This document shows positions 23,268-33,165 of a stretch of 64,000 nucleotides of DNA, piece after piece. The notes under the pieces were generated by a model. It did not search any database. It had not been told where the DNA came from and saw only the letters and a program-made list of their open reading frames with translations. The DNA is from Atopsyche davidsoni (lineage: Eukaryota > Arthropoda > Insecta > Trichoptera > Hydrobiosidae), in assembly GCA_022113835.1 (NCBI GenBank), contig JAILWY010000015.1, forward strand, positions 8,222,501 through 8,286,500. Direction: 5' to 3'. The translations under genes were made by a program, and so were the position numbers. Numbering within the stretch: the first letter of the stretch is position 1; each line of letters begins with the position of its first letter.

Positions 23268-25544
23268 TATGAATGCAGACAGGCCGAACTTTGAAGAACT
23301 TTTGACGATCATTTAAAAAACTTAGAACAAGTGTTTCGACGGCTTCAAGAAGCTAGCCTGAAACTTAATCCATCTAAGTGCAACTTATTTCAGAGGACAG
23401 TGAAATATCTCGGTCATGTGATATCTGCTCACGGAGTTACTGTCGATCCCGAGAAAATAATAACCGTCAAAGAATGGCCAGAACCTAAGGACAAAAACGA
23501 AATAAGAAGTTTCTTAGGATTATGCACGTACTATCGACGATTTGTTCCCGGGTTTGCAGACATCGCTAAACCTCTAATCAGATTAACCGAGGAACGCAAT
23601 GAATTTGTGTGGAGCCAAGACTGCCAAACAGCATTTGACGAGCTACGACAGAGACTAAGCAGCGCCCCCATCCTGAGTTATCCGAAACCGGACGAGAAAT
23701 TTATCTTGGATACTGATGCGAGCAACGTGGGTATCGGAGGGGTCTTATCGCAAATGCAAGACGGCCATGAAAAAGTGATTGCGTACTTTAGCAAGGTGTT
23801 ATCAAAACCAGAGCGCAATTATTGTGTGACGCGAAGAGAACTGCTCGCAGTCGTGAAGTCCGTCGAACATTTTCACAAATATCTCTACGGAAGGAAATTC
23901 CTTCTCCGAACTGACCACGCTGCACTGACGTGGTTGCTACGATTCAAAAACCCCGAAAATCAAGTAGCAAGATGGATCGAAAGACTTCAAGAGTTCGATT
24001 TTGACATTGAACATCGAGCAGGAACCATTCATCGTAATGCCGATGCTCTATCAAGAAGGCCCTGCGCTGAGAACTGTACTCATTGCTGTCGGGCAGAGGA
24101 AAAATCAGCTACAGTCGAAAGAGTGACTGTACGTGATGACGAGTGGTCCGAGACTGATGTGCTGATAGACCAAGAAAATGATCCAGAGTTAAAATACGTG
24201 CTCAAATGGAAGAGAGCTGGACATCGGCCAATCTGGGAAGAAATAGCTTCTTTATCTCCAAGCGTGAAAGCATATTGGGCACAGTGAAACTCCTTGACAC
24301 TAGAAGGTAAATTGTTGAAGCGCATCCTAGAAAATGACGATGGGACGCAAAAGAGGCTGCAGCTGGTCATTCCAAGGAAGAGGGTCACCGAAGTGCTGAA
24401 ACTAATCCACGATGGAGCATCCGGAGGCCATCTTGGGACAAAAAAAACCCTAGAAAAGATACGCGAACGGTTCTACTGGGTCAATTGCAAGGAAGACGTC
24501 CGCGATTGGTGCCGAAGGTGCGTGTGTTGTGCAACGGCCAATGGACCACAACGCAAACGAAGAGCACCTATGCGTCAATACAACGTTGGGAGCCCATTTG
24601 AGAGAATAGCGATCGATGTAGCGGGCCCGTTTCCTACATCAGAAGCCGGAAACAAATACATCTTGGTGACGATGGACTACTTCAGTAAATGGGTGGAAGC
24701 ATACGCCATCCCGAACCAAGAAGCCGTTACTGTCGCTGACGTTATTGTGAAGGAATGGATCTGCCGATTTGGCATTCCGATGGAGTTGCATTCTGACCAA
24801 GGGAGAAATTTTGAATCGTCTGTCTTTCAGGGAGTGTGTGAAACTCTGGGCATTCGAAAGACGAGGACAACAGCACTACATCCGCAATCTGACGGAATGG
24901 TCGAGAGAATGAACCGGACTATGGGTAAATATTTATCCAAAGTTGTCGCTGATCATCAAAGAGACTGGGACAGACACCTGCACCTGTTCTTATTGGCGTA
25001 TCGTTCTTCCATCCACGAGGCGACTAGACAAACACCAGCTAGTGTAATTTTTGGGCGAGAACTGCGCCTCCCGTGCGATTTGAAGTTCGGAGGGAAACCT
25101 GGAGAAAGCTTGGTGGGAGAAGGCTACGTCTCAGACTTACGCCGTCAGCTAAACGAAACTCATGACAGAGTACGGGTCAACATCCAAGATGCTAGTGATC
25201 GGATGAAGGATCGATACGACCTGGGAGCTGAAGGAGGTGGACACCAAGCCGGGGATCTGGTTTGGCTATTCAATCCTCAGAGACGGAGGGGGCTCTCTCC
25301 AAAACTCCAACGGGCGTGGGACGGTCCGTACGAAGTAATGAAAAAGATAAATGATGTAATATATCGCATCCGGAAGAGACCGATTGGAAAACCTAGGGTT
25401 GTTCATTTTAACCGCCTGAGCCCTTTTTTGGGCAGTAACGATGAGGCAACTGATCAGACAGTGCGAGTATGTCGAGTGCCGGCAGAAGAATTAACATTTG
25501 GCGAATTCATGATCCGACACGGTGACGGAAGAAAGGCCAGATAT

Positions 25545-25952
25545 GGTGTAACCACCGAAGTGAGACAAGATTTATTTTTGACACCGAAAGATTATGCTCT
25601 GGTTCAAGAAATAAGTAAAGACTCGGACATGTCAAAGGGAGTCTTAAGAGTCACAAGACATAAGTACGGAGACATGAAGAGAGAAGCTCAAGAGTCGTCT
25701 TTGGGGGACACTCTGCAGGTACAACGCGAAGGCCGGGAGTTGTTCTTCCTAATTACAAGAGAAGCAGCCCATCAGGGGGCTGATTATCAAGTAATATGGG
25801 ATAGCCTGGTAAGCCTGCGAAGGATGCTATTGGAGCAGGAGATCCAAAAGTTCAGCCTGCCCAAGTTGAGCTATCCGGACTGGCGTATAGTGCGAAGCAT
25901 GCTCGAGGAACTATTCCAGCATACGGGGATTGAGATCCAAGTATGCTGCTAT
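25545..25952 (+). other. TARG1/OARD1-like macro domain in pol
   Basis: Residues 418-553 of the downstream pol frame follow the order of a TARG1-type macro domain. They show DLFLTPKDYALVQEISKDSD (cf. DLF-x(n)-LAH-x-IS-x-D), MSKGV in place of MGAGIA, KYG, then GD-x-LQVQREGRELFFLIT. A helix rich in SL-x-SLRRMLLE follows, then FSLPKL and DWRIVRSMLEELFQHTGIEI. Macro domains bind or cleave ADP-ribose derivatives. The glycine-rich loop GCGLD that holds the catalytic Asp in TARG1 is replaced by a shorter SYPD, so hydrolase activity is doubtful here. The assignment is from recalled family patterns, not a search. Confidence 0.72.
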
Positions 25953-25991
25953 CATCCCTGGGTCAGTGGAATAGAGCGAAGGACAGTGCGA

Positions 25992-26048
25992 TGCTATTTT
26001 GACGCAACCACTGGATGTCAACGTGGACCAGACTGCCGCTACGTACAC
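25992..26048 (+). other. CCCH zinc finger at pol C terminus
   Basis: Residues 567-585 read CYFDATTGCQRGPDCRYVH, giving spacing C-x7-C-x5-C-x3-H with the glycine and aromatic positions usual in RNA-binding CCCH fingers. It lies about 40 residues after the macro-like domain and about 50 bp before the 3' LTR. Confidence 0.8.
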
Positions 26049-26085
26049 GTGAATAAACAGCGAGTGTTCCGGGACGGAACAACGA

Positions 26086-26100
26086 CTGAGGAGGGGGCAG
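26086..26100 (+). other. Polypurine tract of the gypsy element
   Basis: CTGAGGAGGGGGCAG ends exactly where the 3' LTR begins. It is the expected plus-strand primer site. It also encodes part of the pol frame (EEGA). Confidence 0.75.
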
Positions 26101-26426
26101 TGTTACGGTCTAGCAGTAAGTTTGAAAATCGAACCATCCAGAACGCTATAAAGCAAAGGACTGGAATGATCGAGCGAGCGTCGACTAGAGCGCCAATACG
26201 AGGTTATGGAGAATCGAGGAATGCGCCTCGCGCGAGCCCTCGAATGTTGGAGATGCAAGGGGAAGCCATTTTGAGATTAGTGTCAAAGGCGGGTCTCGCT
26301 CTGACAGTACCAAAAGACAATGTTAATATAAATGTATAATGTAAATAAATACTCTGTACGTAGATAAATAAATATAACCTGAGTTGACATAAATAAGCGT
26401 TTAAGTGTGAACCCCGGCACGTTACA
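26101..26426 (+). repeat. 3' LTR of the gypsy element
   Basis: This is a 326-bp LTR with TGTTACGG at its start and CACGTTACA at its end, followed by the ATAT target duplication. It contains AAATAAATACTCTG, which includes a possible AATAAA. The pol frame stays open for its first 239 bp. Confidence 0.92.
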
Positions 26427-27288
26427 ATATGTTATTGTAAAAGACCCGACGCTGGAGGTCTTCTACCTGAGTATTGCAGAGCTCCGAGATTACTCGCTTA
26501 GCGTCAGATCTCATCGGACCACGAACGGAGATGTAGTCTCCCTAGCTTGAAATTAAATAACCTAACACTGAAATTATTACAATATACGAAGTGAACAATA
26601 AAAATGTCTTAACCAGTACCAACAGCTTCTTCTTACTTCCCCGACACATAACAGCTGTGTACGGTGACTCTTCTCTTTCGATGGCGATCGTCGAAGATTG
26701 GTTTAACGAGTTTCAACGTGGTCGCACGTCGGTTTTTGATGAGCCACGCCCAGGTGCCCTGAAAATGGCTACCACGGAAGATAACGTGACAAAAATCCCC
26801 GATCTCGTATTGGCACCGCCGATTGAAGGTGCGCGAGATAGCTGAAACAGTAGGCATTTCAAAAGACCGCGTGGGTCATATCCTGCATGAAATTTCGGGC
26901 ACGAGAAAGCTGTCGGCGCGATGGGTGCCGCGTTTGCTAGACCACTTCGGAGCAGTGTTTGACGCCGTTTAAGCGCAATCCGAAGGAGTTTCTGCGTCGT
27001 TTCGTGACAATGAATGAATTAAACATGGATCCACTGGTACATACCAGAGACCAAGGAACAGTCGAAACAGTGGACGTCGCCCGGCGAACGTGCTCCGAAG
27101 AAGGCGAAGACTGTCCTATCGGCCGGAAAGGTGATGGCCACCGTTTTCTGAGATTCACAAGGTGTGATCTACATTGACTACCTGGAAAAGGGCAATATGG
27201 TCACAGGGCTCTATATAAATAAATCGCCACTTTTCCAAAGTTTTCGTTTTTCTTTTGTGGACTAAGTACTTATCGGACCGCTCTCGTA

Positions 27289-29071
27289 TGTTGAAACAAA
27301 AATGGTCATTTATTTCACATTTAAAAAAAAAACACGTTGATTGCCGACTACGAGATAACCCGTAGATTTCGTTATTTTCTAGGACGCCAACTGCGAGTTA
27401 TCTCGTCCTTGTTTACTTGCCATTTTTGTGCAGCTAGATACATTATATATTACATTGATATATTATTTATCAATTTCTGAGATACTACTGACGAATATGG
27501 ACGCGTATCTATGATTCATTCAGCTTTAGCTTTACAGAAGCCAACTACGAGATACAATTTTTTTTTAATCCAAATTGACCGACAAGTCTTTTTTTGGCGT
27601 AGCTTTTTCAGATCATATTAAGCCGAATACATCTGCAGGTTTCTATTAATGCTTTTTTCTAAAATTTAATCGATTTGATCGATTATTCGATTGAATCGCT
27701 CATTGAATTCAGCCCATCGTTGTTGTCAAGCCGCCGGCAAGACGCGGCGAGTTTTATGGCCGCAACGGGAAACTTTGTGATTAATTGTCACTGTAATTAA
27801 AAATCTCATTGCTACATTTCAGTAATTGCAATCAGTAGCAGTAAATTGCACGCTGCGCAATGCTTCAGAATAAATGTGCTATTTTTTTACTAATACATAT
27901 GATTATTTTGAACATTTAGTTGAATGAACCAATTTAGAGGCGTGTTAACGTGTCCATTCGTACAAGCATCTAGAACACACGAAGAAAATAAATGTATCAT
28001 ATTTCCATTGCCCCCAATTTGTGATAAGTTTATTGAATAAACATTAACAAAAAAATATTTTAATAGTAAATATCAACATAAACGATGAAAATTATACGAT
28101 GCTTAAATATAAAAAAAATTCACTTTCGATTTCAAGAGTGCTTTTTTAAATTTATTGTAATTAAATAAAATATTATGGAACTGAAGATTTAGGCAGTATT
28201 CTGTATAAATTATTTTTGACTCAAAGTTTTTTTAAAGCATGTAGATCTAACTCTTTGAGCATATTGTATCCTTATAAATCTGTATGGGTATTAAAAGCGG
28301 ATTTATTGAATATTTCATAATAATAATTGATAGCAAAGTGTTCTTCATTGCTTGCGGCCGTGTAATTCCATCTTAATGGAATAAAATATTAATGTAAATT
28401 AATAAATTTTCAATGGCTACTGACAACGCTTCGGCATAAGCTGTAGAAAAGCCTAAAGCTTGCCCTAAACCGGTAGACGGTCGGGAGCTGACTGCCTTCT
28501 TACGAGAGATGTGTTAATGTAGCCAATACGTGCCATGTAATTTTTATAATATCCAAAACTCTAATATATCTATTTGTTTTTGTATAACTTTGAATTAGAA
28601 TAATAAAAAAAATCATTTTAAAACTGTTTGGTGAATGAAACAAAAATTATAAACTGTCTTAAAAAATATATAACAGAGCAAATACGTGCGCAGTAATAAA
28701 ATAAACAAAGAATAGCACGTGAAAAATGTTTTTGCCCAGTGAAAAATGCATAATTGATGCACATACATTAAGTACTTATAATAGAAATTTTAATTCTCTA
28801 TTTTACAAAAAGATTTCTTTTAATGCATTAGAAAATTTGAAAAACCAGATTTCAGTTTAAAAAAAAAATTGTATTATATTTGCTTTTGATCCAAATAAAT
28901 GCTAGAAAATCTATGAAAAATTTAATGAATGAAATATTTATGCTTTATTATTGTGTGTGTTTGTGTATGTGTGTTTGTGTGTGTGATGTTATATGTAAGA
29001 ATCTAAATAGTGTTATCCTTAGTTATTTATTTATTTGACTAATCCTTCAACTCATACAAAAAAATGTTTTT
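27289..29071. other. AT-rich intergenic DNA with a (TG)n patch
   Basis: No gene seen. A TG-rich microsatellite lies at about 28952-28987. Confidence 0.5.
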
Positions 29072-29230
29072 TTTACATATATTTTTCCCTACATAACTCA
29101 ATGACGAAAATAGAGAAATCCATTTACGCTACCACCTAAGCCAAACCTTGTAAGCCTCACAGCCTGCGCCAGGACCAGGGGATATACATATTCTAAGCAT
29201 AGAGGCCTAAAAACAATTGTAAATTTACTA
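29072..29230. repeat. Dispersed repeat R2, copy 1
   Basis: TTTTTCCCTACATAACTCAA ... CACCTAAGCCAAACCTTGTAAGCCTCACA ... AAGCATAGAGGCCTAA recurs at 33040-33165 and 34843-34980. No coding potential or terminal repeat was recognised. Confidence 0.7.
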
Positions 29231-29847
29231 AAAGAAAATCAAAGAATCTTGAAACTTTAATTTTTTTTTGTGTAATCTGTTGGTGCGTGGTCAGCTTTAG
29301 TGGCGACTATAAGCCGTCGTGGCCCACAGACTCTCGGCATTTCTAGTCCAGATCGCTTCCGTCGTTGGAGAGATTAACTTTTTGCGTGAACAGCATCAAA
29401 AGTGGTTTCGACGTTGACTTATGTCGTGTCGGATTTGCGGCTCAGCTCGAAAAGGATTATTCAAATGGTAACATATTACCGGCCGACTTAGTGGCGTAAC
29501 AACAACTATTATTAAACTAGGTTAATAACCTATTGTGTGCATTAATTTTTGGTTGAGATTATGTTGATGATGAACACATCTTCCAACTTATCGCAAACAT
29601 TCTGAGAGTGCTATAGCAATAAATAATATTATATTTAACACGGATAATTAACATCACTGTCTTATCATACTTTACTATTTAAATTATCACATTACTTGTG
29701 CTCAGGTCAAATAATTATAAAATTAAAACGCATTGTCATGTCTTTAAACCGCGGCTTAAATAAACCTTTCCCGCAAAACACGTATTATATTCTCTTCTAA
29801 ACAGCGTTAATATCTGAATATGTATATAAAAAAAAAATTATTTAAAT
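29231..29847. other. Intergenic DNA, nothing recognised
   Basis: No supported feature was found in this stretch. Confidence 0.4.
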
Positions 29848-29855
29848 ACGTAGTG

Positions 29856-30802
29856 CAAGGGTCCCCAACCTTTTTGCACCCAAGAGCACATTTTAGAATG
29901 CCGGTCGGGTGGCGGGCACCAAATAATTTTTTCAAGGTATATTTATTGTTAGTCAATAATACATACAACGCACAAAAATATTAAATTCCTTGACATATTA
30001 ATGTAAAATAAATAATAAGAAGTAAATAATAGCATAAAAATTGTGGTAATTGGGTCGAATTGGGACAAAAATGCAACGAATTATTATTTTTAATAACAAC
30101 TGTAAAAATGTACATCTATAGATAAAAATTGTAAACAGCAGGTAAGAAAACAAAAAAATATCAGTTTGGGTCCAGGCTAAGTTTATTCAGATTTTAATGC
30201 TCCAACAATATTTAATTTTAATTTGAATGTCTTTATTAGCTGATTTTTAAAATCATCAATATGTTCCTCGTAAGTCAAAATCTTCCTCCTCACTTATATC
30301 AACGTAAAAATATGAGAGACACTTTCACATAGCTTTCTCCTTCTCCTCACTTGTACTATCGCAAAAATATCAGATAGACTTTCAAATAGCTTTCTCTTCA
30401 CTTTTATGATCATAAAAATATCAGAGACACTTTCACATAGCTTTCTCCTCACTTGTACTACCGTAAAAATATCAGGTTTATATTTATTCAGCAACTTTTT
30501 CATCAAGTATCTGAAACATATCGTGAACGCATTATTAGAAGGCGTTATTACAGAGACTAAGACAAACCAAACTACACCCATTAGATTCTTTTTTAACAGG
30601 CCTATACATGATTTTCTGGAAATAATTATTATTTTGAAAATATAACGATATCATCTTTTTGCTTATATTACTCTGTTTAAATTCTGAATATTATTTTATT
30701 GTAAACTGAAATAATTATTTATCGTGGTTGCACAGCGGCGGGCACACGAATAACGGTCGACAGGCACCATGGTGCTCGCGGGCATAGGGTATGGAACCAC
30801 TG
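29856..30802. mobile_element. 947-bp hAT element with 8-bp TSD
   Basis: It starts CAAGGGTCCCCAACC and ends GGAACCACTG. The exact duplication ACGTAGTG lies at 29848-29855 and 30803-30810. The ends match the 261-bp MITE at 18770-19030 in inverse orientation (CACCCAAGAGCACA near one end, GCCCGC/GCGGGC near the other). It is probably an internally deleted, longer family member. It holds an in-frame tandem repeat on the minus strand. Confidence 0.88.
30290..30472 (-). repeat. ~60-bp in-frame tandem repeat within hAT
   Basis: About three copies of a roughly 60-bp unit contain TTTCACATAGCTTTCTCC and AAAAATATCAGA. On the minus strand the array keeps one open frame (30294-30581, 95 codons) whose 20-residue unit includes RRKLCESVSDIF. 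It may be remnant transposase coding sequence that was amplified. The product is unidentified. Confidence 0.65.
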
Positions 30803-31261
30803 ACGTAGTGCTTTAAAAAATAGACTTGTAACTCATTGACCTTATATATTATTTTTGGTGCTATTTCCTAGATATTGAGTATGAGCGTGGTTGAGATAAA
30901 TTCTGATCTTTCTAACCGCGGCCCTATCAGGGCATCTACAGATTAGGTTAGGTTAGATTCAAATACCAGCATTTGATAATAACGACTTTAAAGAAAGCAA
31001 TTAAGACTCGGTGAATCCTACGGCTTGGCAGGTGGCCATCTTCCTCGGGCTCGGACGCCGTTACGAGCGTTCGTCTCCCGAATGGCTACTTTAGGATCTT
31101 TATTAATGGATCGGATCAACCCGAGCGATTTAAAAATACGGCGTGTGATTTTAAATAGAAAAAAAAGTGACCACCCACGACACTGAGGATGTGCGATTCG
31201 TACTGCGATGGCTCGACAAGCTACATCGCCCAGTTCGAGATTCACCCACGGCGGTCTCGGC

Positions 31262-31912
31262 TAAGCCGACTACACACGCTGCGACACAACTGACAACCGA
31301 TTTACAGCGTCGAGCTTTCTAAGGGGGCGGTGGCGGATCCAAGGGAAAATGAATGAACTTTTTGCATTTAAATTTTTTTGATTCGTGCAGTAGATTTTTC
31401 GCAAAAAAAACGAGAAAATTATCAAAAAAACTCGAACATGCTAACAATGCTGTTTTTTTGGCACAAAACTCGACATCTTCATTATTACAACAACAAAAAA
31501 AATATTGCGTTGCGAAATGCGTTGGTATTTGTACTGGACAGTTAAAAAACAACACAAGTTTAGACTTGTTTGTCGACTAAATATGTCGTTAGCGCCATCT
31601 ATGTGTGAAAGCCAAAAACTTAGTAGCGCACCTAGAAACATACATTTTTTTTACCCGGGCAGCAATAAATAATATACAGAAATAAAATTGGTATAATTAT
31701 AACTGTTATGTCAAAGGGGGGCGTTGGAATTTTTTTTCATGTCAAGGGGGCGGTGGCCAATAAAAGGTTGGGAACCTATGGTCTAGGTAAATAACGCAAA
31801 AAACGCTATTGGCTAGCTACCCTTCGATTGTCAGTTGTATCGCAGCGTATGGAAACCACCTAGACAAGCTGATATCGAATACTAGACTATCGCAGAATGT
31901 GTAGCCGACTTT
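31262..31912. repeat. Composite DNA-transposon remnant
   Basis: The outer ends TAAGCCGACTACACACGCTG and the reverse of TGTAGCCGACTTTA are inverted repeats of the family seen at 8742 and 44733. Inside, AAGGGGGCGGTGGC occurs at both 31320 and 31745. AAAAGGTTGGGAACCTATG near 31770-31787 looks like an inner hAT-type end without its left partner. Small frames inside (31319-31580) match nothing known. Confidence 0.5.
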
Positions 31913-33039
31913 AGGCATGCAAATGTTTTATTGCTTGTTATATCAAAAGTATTTATTCAAAATAAAAATTAGCGCAATCCTTTATATCCAATTCATATTA
32001 AATATGATATAAAAATGTTACTTGAAACCAACGCCTTCTTCTCTTATTCGTAAAAAAATGGTTACTATTGACTTTAATATATTTAAAATTCATAAAATTA
32101 AAAAAAATATTCTTAAAAACATGGTTTAAATATAGCTAAATTTATAACCTTGGGGGTCTCCCTTTTGATCCCCACCCTGATAAGTTAACCCCAAACAGAT
32201 AAAACAATTCACTTTGGTCGTAGACAATTTGTATCGTTAGAAATTGTTTTCATTTTTATAAAACTAAATAGACACTATCATTTTTATGTTTATTATTCTC
32301 TTTCTTCGTCATCATTCGTATTTTTTTATGTAGCACAGTGCAGGCTTTAAAAATAGCGTGTCCATAGTTATAAATGATGACGCCTGGTTTCAAAGCCCGT
32401 CATGTTAAAAATTTGGGTCAAATTAGATGTTTTGATGATATTATTAATCGCAAAACTTAAAGCAAATATTTTATTAAAAATTAATATCAAAGCTTCTGGT
32501 AAATAGGGCAATTTGAAGGAAGTGACTAATTGCAAAGTCAAGTGTACACCGAAAAGATATTAGATCGAAATACAATTTGAGACACAGTCATCTTTAACCT
32601 TGTGAACTAATTGATCGTTTGAACATAAAATAATTAGTAAATGAAATTTTAATAAATCAAATATATTAATTCATTTTTAGGTCTTATCTGGATATAACGT
32701 GGCTTAAAGTTAATTTTAGAAATATATAGAAATAGAAAACGAAATGCGTGTTTTCATAGTTCTTATAACATTTTCTATAGATCGTGAAAAAACTTACTTT
32801 GAAATAGCAAATATCGCCAAAGAAAACACGTAAAAAAATTGAGTCAAATTTAAAATAACCAATAAAAAAATTATGTATTTAAATTTAATTTTTTAGAAAA
32901 GCTATATTTGTTCTCCGATAAGAAGGAATATCTATCTAAATCACGGTTTAGGCAGATAGTGTCAAGATAACTTATTACAGTTAAATATAATCTATTTTAT
33001 CATGTCATTTTAACATATTCATTAACTCATGTAAAAAAG
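31913..33039. other. AT-rich intergenic DNA, nothing recognised
   Basis: No gene, RNA or bounded repeat was recognised. Confidence 0.45.
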
Positions 33040-33165
33040 GGTTTTTTTTACACATATTTTTCCCTACATAAACTCATGTACAACATGTACGATACCATCT
33101 AAGCCACACCTTGTAAGCCGCATTTTAAGCAAAGCCCTAAGAACTATTGTAAACTTACTAAAAGA
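33040..33165. repeat. Dispersed repeat R2, copy 2
   Basis: TTTTTCCCTACATAAACTCA ... ACCATCTAAGCCACACCTTG then TAAGCC matches the copies at 29072 and 34843. Confidence 0.65.

Larger units (their letters stand above)
23301..26339 (+). pseudogene. pol: Ty3/gypsy pol fragment: RT end, RNase H, integrase, macro-like domain, CCCH finger
   Basis: The frame opens inside RT just after where the catalytic YxDD would be (FDDHLKNLEQVF at 23301). It continues through the RT thumb (YLGHVIS), the RNase H core (LDTDAS, with its Asp codon near 23715) and the connector. One in-frame TGA stands at 24285-24287. Integrase follows from about 24294. It has H39, H46, C76 and C79 of the zinc-binding part, catalytic D108, D168 and E204 (spacing D-59-D-35-E) and a GPY/F module (WDGPY, about residue 342). 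After residue 380 comes an unusual tail of about 220 residues with a macro-like domain (418-553) and a CCCH finger (567-585). The frame runs on into the 3' LTR and stops at 26337-26339. Residue numbers count from 24294. With the RT core lost the element cannot be autonomous. Confidence 0.9.
22932..26426 (+). mobile_element. Ty3/gypsy element with internal deletion
   Basis: The element has a 3' LTR at 26101-26426 (326 bp) and a partial 5' LTR at 22932-23155. It starts TGTTACGG and ends CGTTACA. The target duplication ATAT is exact at 22928-22931 and 26427-26430. A purine tract GAGGAGGGGG precedes the 3' LTR. Primer-binding site, gag, protease and the RT catalytic region are all missing. A poly-T tract and an inverted LTR piece sit in their place. 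The remaining pol frame is long and nearly intact, which suggests a fairly recent insertion. Confidence 0.9.
22709..26653. mobile_element. Solo LTR (446 bp), itself interrupted
   Basis: The mariner is opened by a unit that starts TGTTATGGCCCGGGCAC and ends CCCCGACACATAACA, with TG...CA ends and a TGTTATG/CATAACA inverted pair. It has the 4-bp target duplication GCTG at 22705-22708 and 26654-26657. With the inner gypsy element removed, the two parts (22709-22931 and 26431-26653) make 446 bp, a normal LTR size. TTTAAAGGTATAATA is a TATA-like stretch and AATAAAAATGTC a possible polyA signal. No internal region remains, as expected after LTR-LTR recombination. Confidence 0.78.
22646..27240 (+). 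pseudogene. mariner transposase pseudogene (split)
   Basis: A mariner-family transposase would bind the terminal repeats through paired HTH domains and cut with a DD34D catalytic core. Seen here are the N-terminal residues at 22646-22708, then the HTH linker region at 26658-26845 and pieces of the catalytic half to about 27200. The protein lies in at least three frames, and much of the C-terminal half is absent. The interruption at 22709-26657 is the nested LTR material. Identification rests on family knowledge of the RGRTSV-x-DEPR and REIAETVGIS blocks. Confidence 0.85.
22496..27286 (+). mobile_element. Decayed mariner, host of a nested insertion
   Basis: The terminal repeats are GAGGGCGGTCCGATAAGTAC at the left and GTACTTATCGGACCGCTCTC at the right, each next to a TA (22494-22495 and 27287-27288). 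The transposase starts at the ATG at 22646 (MEKERYRSVIRFLL) and is cut at 22708 by a solo LTR. It resumes at 26658. Later recognisable parts are FNEFQRGRTSVFDEPRPG, then, in a shifted frame, REIAETVGISKDRVGHILHE and SARWVPRLL, and in a third frame FLRRFVTM. Frameshifts and an internal deletion leave only about 840 bp of mariner, so it is dead. Confidence 0.88.

Noticed and set aside
31319..31580. Overlapping frames inside the composite transposon remnant
   Set aside because: Both strands are open at similar length and no transposase signature is present.
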